Shown: positions 26,530 through 37,655, counted from the first letter of the stretch. The stretch is 64,000 nucleotides of DNA from Massilia oculi (GCF_003143515.1 NZ_CP029343.1:1116001-1180000), one strand, 5' to 3'. A program made the numbers and translations. Notes: generated by a model not told the origin, from the sequence alone.

Positions 26530-26592
26530 CAATGGCACAACTGTATCGTGCGCAGGTCAACAGGTGTTGCCATCGGGCGCGGCGGCGTGGAT

Positions 26593-27081
26593 CTAGCGGT
26601 CCGCCGCGCGCGGCCTCGATCGCGCCAGCTGGCGATCGAGCGCATTCGCGAAGTTCTGGCGGTCGGCCTGGCTGAAGGCGGCCGGCCCGCCGGTATCGAC
26701 GCCGCTGCCGCGCAGCTCTTCCATGAAGGCGCGCATCGTCAATTGCTGGGCGATGGTGTCCTTGGTGTACCACTCGCCGCGCGGATTGAGGGGCAGGCCG
26801 CCCTTGTCCAGCACCTGTGCGGCCAGCGGGATATCGCCGGTCACGACGATGTCGCCGGGGTTCACCCGGGCGACGATCTCGGCGTCGGCCACGTCAGGTC
26901 CGGCCGGCACCTGCAGCGCGCGGATGAAACGCGAGCCGGGCACCCGGATCAGCTGGTTGGCGACCAGCGTCACGTTCAGCTGCAGGCGCTCGGCCACCCG
27001 GAACAGGATGTCCTTGATGACGGCGGGACAGGCGTCGGCGTCGACCCAGATGTGCAAGTCCCGCGCTGCTCCCTGATCCAT
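26593..27081 (-). CDS. yaiI: YaiI/YqxD family (DUF188) protein
   Basis: A 162-residue member of the DUF188 family. The N-terminal [19 protein letters not shown], the [10 protein letters not shown] strand and LNPRGEWYT are the conserved family segments and suggest a PIN-like nuclease fold with acidic active-site residues. No function has been proven. ATG 27081 overlaps the methyltransferase stop by one base (TGATG), so it is probably translated by reinitiation as the last gene of cysB-methyltransferase-yaiI. Confidence 0.9.
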   Translation of the reverse strand: MDQGAARDLHIWVDADACPAVIKDILFRVAERLQLNVTLVANQLIRVPGSRFIRALQVPAGPDVADAEIVARVNPGDIVVTGDIPLAAQVLDKGGLPLNPRGEWYTKDTIAQQLTMRAFMEELRGSGVDTGGPAAFSQADRQNFANALDRQLARSRPRAADR

Positions 27082-27761
27082 CACTTGAGGCGGCAGGTCA
27101 GCACCCAATAGAACTCCCAGCGCGCGATCTTGATCTCGCGGCCGACCTTGTCGAGGCGCTTGCGCAGGTAGCTGTCGGTCGGGTAATTCTTGACCAGCTC
27201 GTGGCGGTTGCCGTCGGCGTCGAGCTGGAATTCATGGGTATTGCCCTGCAGGTCGGTGCGGGCGATGGTGGCGCTCTCGGTTTCGACATAGGCATCGTCG
27301 AAGACCACCAGCAGCACGTCCTTGCCCAGGCGTTTCTTGAGCGACAGCAGCAGCGCTTCCTGCTGGTCGCGCGTCAGACGCGACCACAGACCGGCCATGA
27401 ACACCGCAGTGAACTTGTCCTCGCCGCAGCCGATATCGTCCGGCAGGGCCAGCGCATCGACCAGGCGGTATTCGACATTGTCCAGGTCTTCGCCATGCAT
27501 GCGCGCCAGGTCGAGCATGGCTGCGCTGGCATCAGTCGCGAGCACCGATTCGGCGGTCTCGCTCAGCACCTCGGTCCAGGCGCCGGTGCCGCAACCCAGT
27601 TCCAGGATGCGGTGACCGCTGAGCAAGGTGGCGAGCTGCTCGCGCGCCTCGTCCAGGTCTTCCAGCTGCTCTTCCGAATACCCGGCGCCAGCGTTGTCGT
27701 AGTGGGCGGCGATGCCGTCGTAGTAGGCAATGACCTCGTTCTTGTCCATCGTTGATTCCAT
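27081..27761 (-). CDS. Class I SAM-dependent methyltransferase
   Basis: A 226-residue Rossmann-fold methyltransferase. Motif I is [14 protein letters not shown] (about residues 52-65), followed by the acidic residue in ATDASAAML and the motif IV-like region [17 protein letters not shown]. The substrate is unknown. ATG 27761 (MESTMDK) overlaps the cysB stop by one base (TGATG), which favours it over GTG 27764 or ATG 27749. Its place in the cysB transcript hints at a link to sulfur or SAM metabolism, but this is inference only. Confidence 0.82.
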   Translation of the reverse strand: MESTMDKNEVIAYYDGIAAHYDNAGAGYSEEQLEDLDEAREQLATLLSGHRILELGCGTGAWTEVLSETAESVLATDASAAMLDLARMHGEDLDNVEYRLVDALALPDDIGCGEDKFTAVFMAGLWSRLTRDQQEALLLSLKKRLGKDVLLVVFDDAYVETESATIARTDLQGNTHEFQLDADGNRHELVKNYPTDSYLRKRLDKVGREIKIARWEFYWVLTCRLK

Positions 27762-28699
27762 CACAGTTCGTAGTTTTCCCCACCGCGCATCGCCGACTCG
27801 ACCATCTTGCGGTTGAGCGTCGGCGTCAGCAGCTCGATGAAGGTATAGATATAGCTGCGCAGGTAGGCGCCCTGCTTGATCGCCACGCGCGAGGTGTTCA
27901 TGCCGAACAGGTGGCCGACCGGCAGCGCGCGCAGGTTGCGGTCGCGCTCGGGGTCGAAGGCCATGCCGGCGATGATGCCGACGCCCATGCCCAGCTCGAC
28001 ATAGGTCTTGATCACGTCGGCGTCGATCGCTTCGAGCAGCACGTCCGGCTTCAGGTTGCGTAAGGAGAAAGCGTGGTCGATCTTGCTGCGGCCGGCGAAG
28101 GCGGCATCATACGTGATCACGGGATAGCTGGCGATTTCTTCCAGTGAAATGGCGCGCGACTTGAACAGCGGGTGGTCCGGCGGCGCCACCACCACGTGCT
28201 CCCACTGGTAGGCGGGCAAGGTGATCAGGCCGTCGACGGCCGCGATCGATTCTGTGGCGATGGCCAGGTCGGCCTGGTCGTTCTTGACCATGTCGGCGAT
28301 CTGCTTCGGGTTGCCCTGCAGCAGCGACAGGCGCACTTTCGGATACTTCTGCATGAAGCCCTGCACCACTCTCGGCAGCATGTAGCGCGCCTGGGTGTGG
28401 GTGGTGGCGATGGTGAAGCTGCCGCTGTCGTGGGCGGCGTACTCCTTGCCGATGCGTTTCAGGCTGTCGATCTCCTGCATGATCAGCTCGACCGATTGCA
28501 GCACCAGCCGCCCCGGCTCGGTCAGGCCGCGGATGCGCTTGCCGTGCCGGGTGAAGATGTCGACGCCAAGCTCTTCTTCCAGTTCGATGATGGCCTTCGA
28601 GACGCCGGGCTGGGAAGTGAACAATGCCTTGGCGGCATCGGTCAGATTGTAGTTCTGACGGACGGCCTCGCGCACGAAGCGCAGTTGGTGGAGATTCAT
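27761..28699 (-). CDS. cysB: CysB-type LysR transcriptional regulator
   Basis: A 312-residue LysR-family regulator. The N-terminal helix-turn-helix (MNLHQLRFVREAV, NLTDAAKALFTSQPGVSKAI) is the CysB/Cbl form, and the C-terminal effector domain has the TTHTQARYMLP and GIIAGMAF segments of CysB. CysB activates assimilatory sulfate-reduction genes in response to O- or N-acetylserine. ATG 28699 is chosen by homology; the frame is open to 28783. It is divergent from cysI with 182 bp between, the usual arrangement of a LysR regulator and its target. Confidence 0.93.
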   Translation of the reverse strand: MNLHQLRFVREAVRQNYNLTDAAKALFTSQPGVSKAIIELEEELGVDIFTRHGKRIRGLTEPGRLVLQSVELIMQEIDSLKRIGKEYAAHDSGSFTIATTHTQARYMLPRVVQGFMQKYPKVRLSLLQGNPKQIADMVKNDQADLAIATESIAAVDGLITLPAYQWEHVVVAPPDHPLFKSRAISLEEIASYPVITYDAAFAGRSKIDHAFSLRNLKPDVLLEAIDADVIKTYVELGMGVGIIAGMAFDPERDRNLRALPVGHLFGMNTSRVAIKQGAYLRSYIYTFIELLTPTLNRKMVESAMRGGENYEL

Positions 28700-28773
28700 T
28701 TGATAATTATTGTTGTTAAGGAGGCAGCAAACCAGGTAAGAACGACATTCTAAGATGCTTATTCGGGTTACGT

Positions 28774-28812
28774 ATATAAGCAAATAAATTATCCGTAGTT
28801 TGGAATATAAGC
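28774..28812. promoter_or_regulatory. Candidate CysB-binding direct repeats
   Basis: Two exact ATATAAGC copies (28774-28781 and 28805-28812) are spaced 31 bp start to start, about three helical turns, in the AT-rich cysB/cysI intergenic region. CysB sites in other species are loosely conserved, so this is a location-based guess. Confidence 0.35.
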
Positions 28813-28881
28813 TTGGCTCCGTATCATCGGCACATTATTTAATGGGCGAGCACCATCCGCCTCTCCATACGGACCCTGCAC

Positions 28882-30577
<1,696 letters not shown>

Positions 30578-30585
<8 letters not shown>

Positions 30586-31135
30586 CCGACACCCGCAAAT
30601 CATCAAGGGTCGCGAAGTGGTCGATGACGACTGGAGCGTCTTGAGCCTCGACGAAGGACAGACCGCCGAAGGCGTTGAAGTCCCGGCCGGCAAGATCATC
30701 GTGCCGCTGACCGTGTGGCAGGCGCAGCGCGCTGCACTGCTCGAACGCGCCGAACTGGGCGTGTGGCTGGCGCCGGACGAAAGCGCCGCCGCGTTGAAGG
30801 ACGACCTGCAGCGCTTTGCCGTGATCGCGATCTCCTTCCCCAAATTCACCGATGGCCGCGGCTATTCGATCGCCTACAACCTGCGCAAGCGCCTGGGCTG
30901 GACCGGCGAATTGCGCGCGATCGGCGACGTGCTGCGCGACCAGCTGTTCCAGATGGCGCGCTGCGGCTTCGACGCCTTCGCCACCAGGCAAGACCGCAGC
31001 ATCGACGACGCACTCAAGGGCCTGTCGGTGTTTTCGGAAACCTACCAGGCGACGGTCGACAATCCGATCCCGCTGTTCCGCAGGGTCCCGCGTGATACCC
31101 CGGCGGAGCACCGCGACGTCGGCGCCGGCATCTAG
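30578..31135 (+). CDS. DUF934 protein, partner of CysI
   Basis: A 185-residue protein of the DUF934 family that commonly follows cysI in beta- and alphaproteobacteria. The conserved core is FPKFTDGRGYSIAYNLRKRLGW followed by LRAIGDVLRDQLFQMARCGFDAF. There are no cysteine clusters or cofactor motifs. From context it may help sulfite reductase assembly or electron delivery, but no function is established. ATG 30578 follows GGAGAGG and overlaps the cysI stop by 8 bp, which implies tight stoichiometry with CysI. Confidence 0.9.
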
Positions 31136-31146
31136 GAGCTGTCAAG

Positions 31147-31863
31147 ATGAGCGACCTGCATCGTCGCGTGGATGAAACCCACGCGATACTGACCCGTATT
31201 GCCCGCGATCTCACGCCCGCCGTGTTCGCATCGAGCCTGGCGGCCGAAGACATGGTGCTGACCGACCTGATCCTGAAGGCGAAACTGCCGATCGCGATCT
31301 TCTCGCTCGAGACCGGCCGCCTGCATGCCGAGACGCTGTCGATGGTCGAGCGCGTCAAGCAGGTGTATGACTACGACATCGCCCTGTACCGCCCGCAGCC
31401 CGGGGCGGTGGAACGCTACGTCGCGGACCATGGCCTGAACGCCTTCTACGACAGCGTCGAGATGCGCAAGGAATGCTGCCGCATCCGCAAGGTCGAGCCG
31501 CTGGGCCGCGCCCTGGCCGGCAAGCGCGCCTGGATCACCGGCCAGCGCCGCGCCCAGTCGACCACGCGCGCCGAACTGGCGGTACAGGAAGACGACCATG
31601 CACACGGCATGCAGAAGTTCAATCCGCTGGCCGACTGGAGCGAGCAGAACGTCTGGGACTACCTGCGTAGCAACAACGTCCCCTACAACGCCCTGCATGA
31701 CCGCGGCTACCCGTCGATCGGCTGCGAACCCTGCACCCGGGCCATCCAGCCGGGCGAGGACGTGCGCGCCGGGCGCTGGTGGTGGGAAAACCCGGAATCG
31801 AAGGAATGCGGCCTGCACGTCGTGGACGGCAAACTTATTCGCATCAAATCCGTGGCCGCTTGA
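31147..31863 (+). CDS. cysH: Phosphoadenylyl/adenylyl-sulfate reductase (4Fe-4S type)
   Basis: A 238-residue thioredoxin-dependent reductase giving sulfite and AMP or PAP. Cys110, Cys111, Cys193 and Cys196 (ECCRIRK and GCEPC) are the 4Fe-4S ligands that mark the APS-preferring bacterial assimilatory group. The catalytic Cys221 lies in the C-terminal KECGLH motif. With no cysC (APS kinase) gene seen in the operon, direct reduction of APS is likely. The start lies 11 bp after the DUF934 stop, with AGGAG overlapping that stop region. Confidence 0.95.
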   Translation: MSDLHRRVDETHAILTRIARDLTPAVFASSLAAEDMVLTDLILKAKLPIAIFSLETGRLHAETLSMVERVKQVYDYDIALYRPQPGAVERYVADHGLNAFYDSVEMRKECCRIRKVEPLGRALAGKRAWITGQRRAQSTTRAELAVQEDDHAHGMQKFNPLADWSEQNVWDYLRSNNVPYNALHDRGYPSIGCEPCTRAIQPGEDVRAGRWWWENPESKECGLHVVDGKLIRIKSVAA

Positions 31864-31894
31864 GCCACGACCCGAGAAAAGAACAGGCACAGCC

Positions 31895-32830
31895 ATGACA
31901 ACTATCAGCGACAATGTAGTACTGAGCGACGTGAACGCCGCCCACCTGGACGCGCTGGAATCGGAAGCGATCCACATCCTGCGCGAAGTGGCGGCCGAAT
32001 GCAGCAACCCTGCCCTGCTGTTCTCGGGCGGCAAGGATTCGGTGGTCCTGCTGCGCCTGGCCGAAAAGGCTTTCCGCCCGGGCAAATTTCCCTTCCCGCT
32101 GGTGCACATCGACACCGGCCACAACTTCGACGAAGTGATCGCCTTCCGCGATGCGCGCGCCGCCGAACTGGGCGAACGCCTGATCGTCGGCAGCGTCGAA
32201 GACTCGATCAAGCGCGGCACCGTGCGCCTGCGCAATCCTCAGACGGATTCGCGCAATGCGGCCCAGGCCGTGACCCTGCTGGAAACCATCGCCGAGCACG
32301 GCTTCGACGCCTGCATCGGCGGCGCGCGCCGCGACGAAGAAAAGGCGCGCGCCAAGGAACGCATCTTTTCCTTCCGCGACGAGTTCGGCCAGTGGGACCC
32401 GAAAGCCCAGCGCCCCGAGCTGTGGGACCTGTATAACACCCGCGTCCATCCGGGCGAGAACATGCGCGTATTCCCGATCTCGAACTGGACCGAGCTGGAT
32501 GTGTGGCAGTACATCGCGCGCGAAAAGCTGGCGCTGCCGTCGATCTATTTTGCCCACCAGCGCGACGTCATCCCGCGCAACGGCCTGCTGGTGCCGCTGA
32601 CCCCGCTGACCCCGGCGCGCGAAGGCGAGACCGTCGAAAACCGCACCGTGCGCTTCCGGACCGTGGGCGACATCTCCTGCACCTGCCCGGTGGCGTCAAG
32701 CGCGGATACCGTGGCCGGCATCATCGCCGAGACCGCCGTCACCGAAGTGACGGAGCGCGGTGCGACCCGGATGGACGACCAGACCTCCGAAGCCTCGATG
32801 GAAAAACGCAAGAAAGCAGGATACTTCTGA
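31895..32830 (+). CDS. cysD: Sulfate adenylyltransferase subunit 2
   Basis: A 311-residue ATP-PPi-loop enzyme. The SGGKDSVVLL motif (about residues 44-53) binds ATP; conserved segments GGARRDEEKARAKER and FPISNWTELDVWQYI follow. With CysN it forms APS from sulfate and ATP. ATG 31895 is chosen from homology. Its stop overlaps the cysN start by one base (TGATG), so the two subunits are translationally coupled. Confidence 0.96.
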   Translation: MTTISDNVVLSDVNAAHLDALESEAIHILREVAAECSNPALLFSGGKDSVVLLRLAEKAFRPGKFPFPLVHIDTGHNFDEVIAFRDARAAELGERLIVGSVEDSIKRGTVRLRNPQTDSRNAAQAVTLLETIAEHGFDACIGGARRDEEKARAKERIFSFRDEFGQWDPKAQRPELWDLYNTRVHPGENMRVFPISNWTELDVWQYIAREKLALPSIYFAHQRDVIPRNGLLVPLTPLTPAREGETVENRTVRFRTVGDISCTCPVASSADTVAGIIAETAVTEVTERGATRMDDQTSEASMEKRKKAGYF

Positions 32831-34158
32831 TGAACGCCCGCACTGACAACTTCGACGAAAAATTGAACCAGCAAGGGGGTTCGACCCTGCTGCGCTTCAT
32901 CACCGCCGGCTCGGTGGACGATGGCAAGAGCACCCTGATCGGCCGTCTGCTGTACGACAGCAAGGGCATCTTCGCCGACCAGCTGGCCGCCGTCTCGCGC
33001 GCCAAGCACAAGCGCACCGTGGGCGACACCATCGACTTGTCGCTGCTGACCGACGGCCTCGAGGCCGAGCGCGAACAAGGCATCACGATCGACGTGGCCT
33101 ACCGTTATTTCGCCACGCCGAAGCGCAAATTCATCATCGCCGACACCCCGGGCCACGAGCAGTACACCCGCAATATGGTCACCGGCGCCTCGACCGCCGA
33201 CGCCGTCATCATCCTGATCGACGTGTCGAAGGTGAAGTTCGGGGAAGACGGCAGCGTCCAGCTGCTGACGCAGACCAAGCGCCATTCGACCATCGCCAAG
33301 CTGCTGCAGATCGAGCACGTCGTGGTGGCCGTGAACAAGATGGACCTGGTCGACTACGACCGCAGCGTCTACGAGCGCATCGTCGCCGAGTACGAAAAAT
33401 TCGCGCAATCGCTGGGCCTGAACGACATCACCGCGATCCCGCTGTCGGCGCTGGCCGGCGACAACGTCGTGGACCGTTCGGACAAACTGGCCTGGTACGA
33501 AGGCCCGACCCTGATCGAGCTGCTGGAGTCGCTCTCGGTCTACGACCAGTCGCACGCCGCGCCGCTGCGCTTTCCGGTACAGCTGGTGGCGCGCCACAAC
33601 GGCCACGAGGCGAACGACTTCCGCGGCTATATGGGCCGCATCGAATCGGGCGTGGTCAAGGTCGGCGACAAGCTGGTCGTGCAGCCCTCGAACCAGAGCG
33701 CGACGGTGAAAGAGATCGTCACCTTCGACGGCTCGCTGGAATCGGCCGTGGCCGGCCAGTCGGTGACCCTGGTGCTGAACGAATACGTGGACGTCTCGCG
33801 CGGCGACATGCTGGCCGGCAGCGCGCAGCCGGCGACCTTGCTCAAGCAGGTGACGGCCGACGTGTGCTGGATGGCCGACGAGCCGCTCGACCTGCGCCGC
33901 AAGTACTGGATCAAGCACGGCACGCGCCAGACCGCGGCCAAGGTGGCGCGCCTGGACACCATCCTCGACGTCAACACGCAACAGCGCCACCCTGCCGACG
34001 GCCTGAAGCTGAACGACATCGCGCGCGTGCAGCTGACGGTCCAGCAGCCGCTGGCGGCCGACGCCTACGCCGACATCCGCGCCACCGGCGCCTTCATCCT
34101 GATCGACGAAGTCACCCACCAGACCGTCGCAGCGGGTATGATCCGCATCGAAGAGTAA
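32830..34158 (+). CDS. cysN: Sulfate adenylyltransferase subunit 1 (GTPase)
   Basis: A 442-residue translation-factor-like GTPase. G1 is GSVDDGKSTLIGRL, G3 is DTPGHEQYTRNM and G4 is NKMD; beta-barrel domains follow. GTP hydrolysis drives APS synthesis by CysD. The length matches CysN alone, with no fused CysC kinase domain, in line with the APS-reductase type of CysH. It overlaps cysD by one base and is followed by cobA after 28 bp. Confidence 0.96.
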   Translation: MNARTDNFDEKLNQQGGSTLLRFITAGSVDDGKSTLIGRLLYDSKGIFADQLAAVSRAKHKRTVGDTIDLSLLTDGLEAEREQGITIDVAYRYFATPKRKFIIADTPGHEQYTRNMVTGASTADAVIILIDVSKVKFGEDGSVQLLTQTKRHSTIAKLLQIEHVVVAVNKMDLVDYDRSVYERIVAEYEKFAQSLGLNDITAIPLSALAGDNVVDRSDKLAWYEGPTLIELLESLSVYDQSHAAPLRFPVQLVARHNGHEANDFRGYMGRIESGVVKVGDKLVVQPSNQSATVKEIVTFDGSLESAVAGQSVTLVLNEYVDVSRGDMLAGSAQPATLLKQVTADVCWMADEPLDLRRKYWIKHGTRQTAAKVARLDTILDVNTQQRHPADGLKLNDIARVQLTVQQPLAADAYADIRATGAFILIDEVTHQTVAAGMIRIEE

Positions 34159-34186
34159 TCGTTTCTAGAGGACAGGGTCTGATTTC

Positions 34187-34903
34187 ATGGCGGCGCTGGG
34201 AAAAGTGTATCTGGTAGGAGCCGGACCCGGCGCGGCTGACCTCATCACGGTGCGCGGCGCGCGCCTGCTGGCGCAGGCCGATGTCGTCCTGTACGACGCC
34301 CTCGTCACGCCCGAGATGCTGAAACTGTGCGCGCAGGCCGAGAAAATCTCGGTCGGCAAGCGCTCGGGCCAGCGCTCGATGGCGCAGACCCTGATCAACG
34401 AACAGCTGGTCGAGTGCGCGCGAAAATATGCGCTGGTCGTGCGTTTGAAGGGCGGCGATCCGATGCTGTTCGGGCGCGCCGACGAAGAGTTGCGCGCGCT
34501 GGAGGCCGAGGGGATCGACGTCGAAGTCGTCCCCGGCATCACCACCGCGGTGGCCGCCGCCGCCGCGACCAAGCAGCCGCTCACCAGGCGCGGCCTCGCG
34601 CGCAGCGTCGCCTTCTTCACTTCCAGCACCGCGCCTGGCGAGCCGGATCATCCTGCCCTGCCCGAAACCGACACCCTGGTCCAGTACATGGGCGGCCGCG
34701 AAGCCGCCGCCACCGCCGAGCGCCTGCTGGCCGAGGGCCGGCGCGCCGACCTGCCGGTGGTGGTGGTGGAAAACTGCAGCCGCGCCGACGAGCGCATCCT
34801 GCGCCTGACGCTCACCGACCTTGCGCGCGGCCTCGAGCCGGGCCATGGTCCGGTGCTGGTGATGATGGGCGAGGCGCTCGCGAAACGAGCGAACCAGCCG
34901 TAG
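34187..34903 (+). CDS. cobA: Uroporphyrinogen-III C-methyltransferase
   Basis: A 238-residue SAM-dependent methyltransferase making precorrin-2 from uroporphyrinogen III. Conserved motifs are VYLVGAGPGAADLITVRG, VVLYDALV, VRLKGGDPMLFGR and VVPGITTAVAAAA. It is a stand-alone SUMT without the CysG dehydrogenase/chelatase domain. As last gene of the sulfur cluster it serves siroheme supply for CysI. A GC-rich hairpin follows the stop. Confidence 0.94.
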   Translation: MAALGKVYLVGAGPGAADLITVRGARLLAQADVVLYDALVTPEMLKLCAQAEKISVGKRSGQRSMAQTLINEQLVECARKYALVVRLKGGDPMLFGRADEELRALEAEGIDVEVVPGITTAVAAAAATKQPLTRRGLARSVAFFTSSTAPGEPDHPALPETDTLVQYMGGREAAATAERLLAEGRRADLPVVVVENCSRADERILRLTLTDLARGLEPGHGPVLVMMGEALAKRANQP

Positions 34904-34904
34904 G

Positions 34905-34925
34905 GTGGGCGGATTCCCCGCCCAC
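34905..34925. terminator. Hairpin between cobA and cbiX
   Basis: GTGGGCGG-ATTCC-CGCCCAC lies between the convergent stops of cobA and cbiX. There is no long T-run, so it may slow rather than fully terminate both transcripts. Confidence 0.5.
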
Positions 34926-34933
34926 GCGTACAA

Positions 34934-35317
34934 CTAGTCGCCGAGCGCGGCCACGCAATAATCGGCCATCGCGCGCTGCACGCCAGGGTCCTCGCCGATC
35001 GCGCCGACCACATGCAGGTTCAGGCCGGGATGCGCGGCGCGGATGCCGTCGCACAGCGCCGGCAGGTCGCGCAGCAAGTGGCCTCCCTGCCCCAGGAATA
35101 CCGGCACCACGGTGACCCGGTCGATCCCGCGCGCGACCATCGCCGCCACCGTATCCGGCAGGCTGGGCGTCATCAGTTCCAGGAAGGCCAGCGCTACTTC
35201 GGCGTCCGGCGCCTGCGCCTGCGTGGCGTCGCGCAGGCGCTCGAACGGTGCGGCCCAGCTGGCGGCGCGCGCGCCGTGGGCGAACAGGACTAGGCCACGC
35301 TGGCTCGAATGATTCAT
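34934..35317 (-). CDS. cbiX: CbiX/SirB-type sirohydrochlorin chelatase
   Basis: A 127-residue small chelatase. The N-terminal LVLFAHGAR has the metal-binding His of the family, and VTVVPVFLGQGGHLLRDLP has the second. Small CbiX proteins insert cobalt or iron into sirohydrochlorin. It faces cobA, so both provide steps of siroheme synthesis. The start overlaps the lptG stop by one base (TGATG), placing it in the LPS-export operon for expression. Confidence 0.88.
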   Translation of the reverse strand: MNHSSQRGLVLFAHGARAASWAAPFERLRDATQAQAPDAEVALAFLELMTPSLPDTVAAMVARGIDRVTVVPVFLGQGGHLLRDLPALCDGIRAAHPGLNLHVVGAIGEDPGVQRAMADYCVAALGD

Positions 35318-36501
35318 CAATGCCTTTCCACCCACCACAGCGCGCCGAGCGCCATCAGCAGGAATAGCAGGCTTGGCGCCACCGCCGTCAGGAATGCCGG
35401 CAGGATGGTCAGCACGCCCAGGTGCGAGAACAGCGAATTGATGAGCAGGAAGCTCACCCCGATCATGATGCCGATGAAGATCTTGAGGCTGACGCCGCCG
35501 CTTCTCGTGTGCAGGTAGGCGAACGGCAGCGCCAGCGCCATCAGCACGAAGATCGAGAACGGGTCGATGACCTTCTTCCAGAAGGCGACCTTGAAGCGTT
35601 CGGTCTCTTGCCGGTTTTCGGCCAGGTGGCGCGTGTACACGGCCAGTTCGGAGGCCGACATGCGTTCGGGGTCGGAACGGGACACCGACAGGATCTTGGG
35701 CGTGATCTCGGAAGCGAGCACGTAGCTGTCGAGCTTGCGGGTCGAGACCGAGGCCGTTTCCTGGCCATAGGTGCTCTGGATGGTCTGCCCGGCCGGGACC
35801 TTTGATCCGGGCGCCGGCAGCTCGCGGCTGTTGGCGAACATGGTCTCGGTGACATCAAGCAGGCGCCAGGTGTTGTTGCCGCCATAGGTGCCGCGCACCG
35901 CCGTGACGATCGAGCGCATGCGCATATTGTTGTCGAATTCGTAGAGGCGCACGTCTTCGAGCTGGCCGTCGGCCGCGATGCGGCGCACGTTGAAGAAGCG
36001 CGTGCCGGTGATGTTGCCGCGCACACCATCCGCGTGCACGCTGTCCTTGGTCCACATGCCCGAGCGGAACTCGGCCGACACCGAACCGCCCTTGGCGGTC
36101 AGGCGCATGCGCTCGGCGATCGGCGCCGTGCGCGGCGTGATCAGTTCGCCGAACACGAAGGCGATCAGGACGAACACCGCGCCAATCTTGAACAGCATCA
36201 TGGCGGCCTGGCGGGTCGACATCGACGAGGCGCGCATGATGGTGAACTCGGAGCTCGACGCGAATTGCGCCATGGTATAGATGGTGCCGATCAGGGCAGC
36301 CACCGGCATCACCTGATAGACATTGCCCGGCACCAGCAACAACACGTACAACAAGGCGTGCTGCATGCCGAAGTCGTTCTTGCCGACCGACGGCAGGATG
36401 CTGGTCAGGTCCATGAAGGCGACCAGGGCCAGGAAGGCAGCCAGCACGAAGGCCACGGCCTGGAATATATTGACGGCGAAATAGCGTTGGAGGATTTTCA
36501 T
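35317..36501 (-). CDS. lptG: LPS export permease LptG
   Basis: A 394-residue inner-membrane permease of the YjgP/YjgQ family, starting MKILQRYFAVNIF. Hydrophobic segments are near the N-terminus (about 14-34, 55-75, 95-115) and C-terminus (about 300-390), with a large periplasmic beta-jellyroll between. It forms the LptB2FG ABC transporter that extracts LPS from the inner membrane. ATG 36501 overlaps the lptF stop by 4 bp (ATGA). Confidence 0.94.
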   Translation of the reverse strand: MKILQRYFAVNIFQAVAFVLAAFLALVAFMDLTSILPSVGKNDFGMQHALLYVLLLVPGNVYQVMPVAALIGTIYTMAQFASSSEFTIMRASSMSTRQAAMMLFKIGAVFVLIAFVFGELITPRTAPIAERMRLTAKGGSVSAEFRSGMWTKDSVHADGVRGNITGTRFFNVRRIAADGQLEDVRLYEFDNNMRMRSIVTAVRGTYGGNNTWRLLDVTETMFANSRELPAPGSKVPAGQTIQSTYGQETASVSTRKLDSYVLASEITPKILSVSRSDPERMSASELAVYTRHLAENRQETERFKVAFWKKVIDPFSIFVLMALALPFAYLHTRSGGVSLKIFIGIMIGVSFLLINSLFSHLGVLTILPAFLTAVAPSLLFLLMALGALWWVERH

Positions 36502-37655
36502 TCTGCGCGCGCCTCCTCGCGCTTGGCGGCCGGCGATTTCTGCAGGTGGCGGCGGCGCTTGAAGGCGCTGATCAGGACCAGCGGATGATAGCGGTGGTTC
36601 ACGTTCAGGCGCCACGCGAACAGGCCCACCACTACCAGCAGCGCAGCGAAGTGCAATGGCCACCAGCCCATGGCGAAGGCCAGCTTGCCCTGCTTGACGC
36701 TGGCCTCGGTCAGCCGCACCAGGTTGTTATAGGTGAAGAAAATCAGCAAGGCGACGATCAGGTTGGCCGACGAACCCGCGCGCGGATTGACGAATCCAAG
36801 TGGGATGGCCAGGAGCATCAGGACCAGGCAGGTGATCGGCGCCGCGATACGGGCCAGCAGCTCGGCCTGGGTAAAGCGGTTGGGCGCGACCAGGAGCGCC
36901 GGCGTGGACAGCGCCGCTACCGGCACGTCGGCGCCGATCATCGGCGCCTGGGTCGCCACGCGCATGCTGTAGCGCTCGAATTCCATGGTCTGGAAATTGG
37001 CCTGGCCCGGCACGCCCTCGTAGCGGCGGCCATTGCTGAGCACCAGGAACTGGCCGCCCTTGCCGTCGGATTCGATGACGCCCTGCTTGGCCACCACCAC
37101 CGAGTGGCTGTCGCCGTCGACGCCGCCGACGAACACGTTCTGCACCACGGTCGAGCCCTCGGCGCTGCGTTCGACGAAGAACACGCGGTCGCTCGAGCTG
37201 GACTCGCGGAACTGGCCCGGCGCGACCCGCTGCAGGTCTTCGCGCTTCTGGAAGCGCTCGACGAATTCGGCGCTCTTCATCTTGGCCCAGGGCGTGACGA
37301 CGAAGGACAAGGCGCCGACCAGGGCCACCATCGGCAGGCCCAGGACCAGCACCGGCCGGATCCATCCGAGGAGGGATTGACCCGAGGCGAACCAGACCAC
37401 CATCTCGGAATCGCGGTAGCTGCGCGTGACGGTGGCCACCACCGCGATGAAGGACGTGAGGATCAGGATGATCGGCAAGAGCTCGGCGCTGCGGAATACG
37501 ATCAGCGCCAGCACATCGCCGGATGCCACCTTGCCGCCCGCGGCCCGGCCCAGGATGGCGATCAGGGTCCAGGTGACGAGGATGGAAAACAGCACCGTGA
37601 AAGTGGCGCCCGCGGCGCTCGCCAGTTCACGTTGCAGGGAACGTCGGAAAATCAT
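36498..37655 (-). CDS. lptF: LPS export permease LptF
   Basis: A 385-residue inner-membrane permease of the same family as LptG, starting MIFRRSLQREL. Transmembrane segments lie at about 15-37, 52-72, 97-120 and in the C-terminal part (about 270-350), around a periplasmic domain. It is the partner of LptG in LPS transport. It is divergent from pepA with 64 bp between starts, an arrangement common in proteobacteria. Confidence 0.94.
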   Translation of the reverse strand: MIFRRSLQRELASAAGATFTVLFSILVTWTLIAILGRAAGGKVASGDVLALIVFRSAELLPIILILTSFIAVVATVTRSYRDSEMVVWFASGQSLLGWIRPVLVLGLPMVALVGALSFVVTPWAKMKSAEFVERFQKREDLQRVAPGQFRESSSSDRVFFVERSAEGSTVVQNVFVGGVDGDSHSVVVAKQGVIESDGKGGQFLVLSNGRRYEGVPGQANFQTMEFERYSMRVATQAPMIGADVPVAALSTPALLVAPNRFTQAELLARIAAPITCLVLMLLAIPLGFVNPRAGSSANLIVALLIFFTYNNLVRLTEASVKQGKLAFAMGWWPLHFAALLVVVGLFAWRLNVNHRYHPLVLISAFKRRRHLQKSPAAKREEARAE

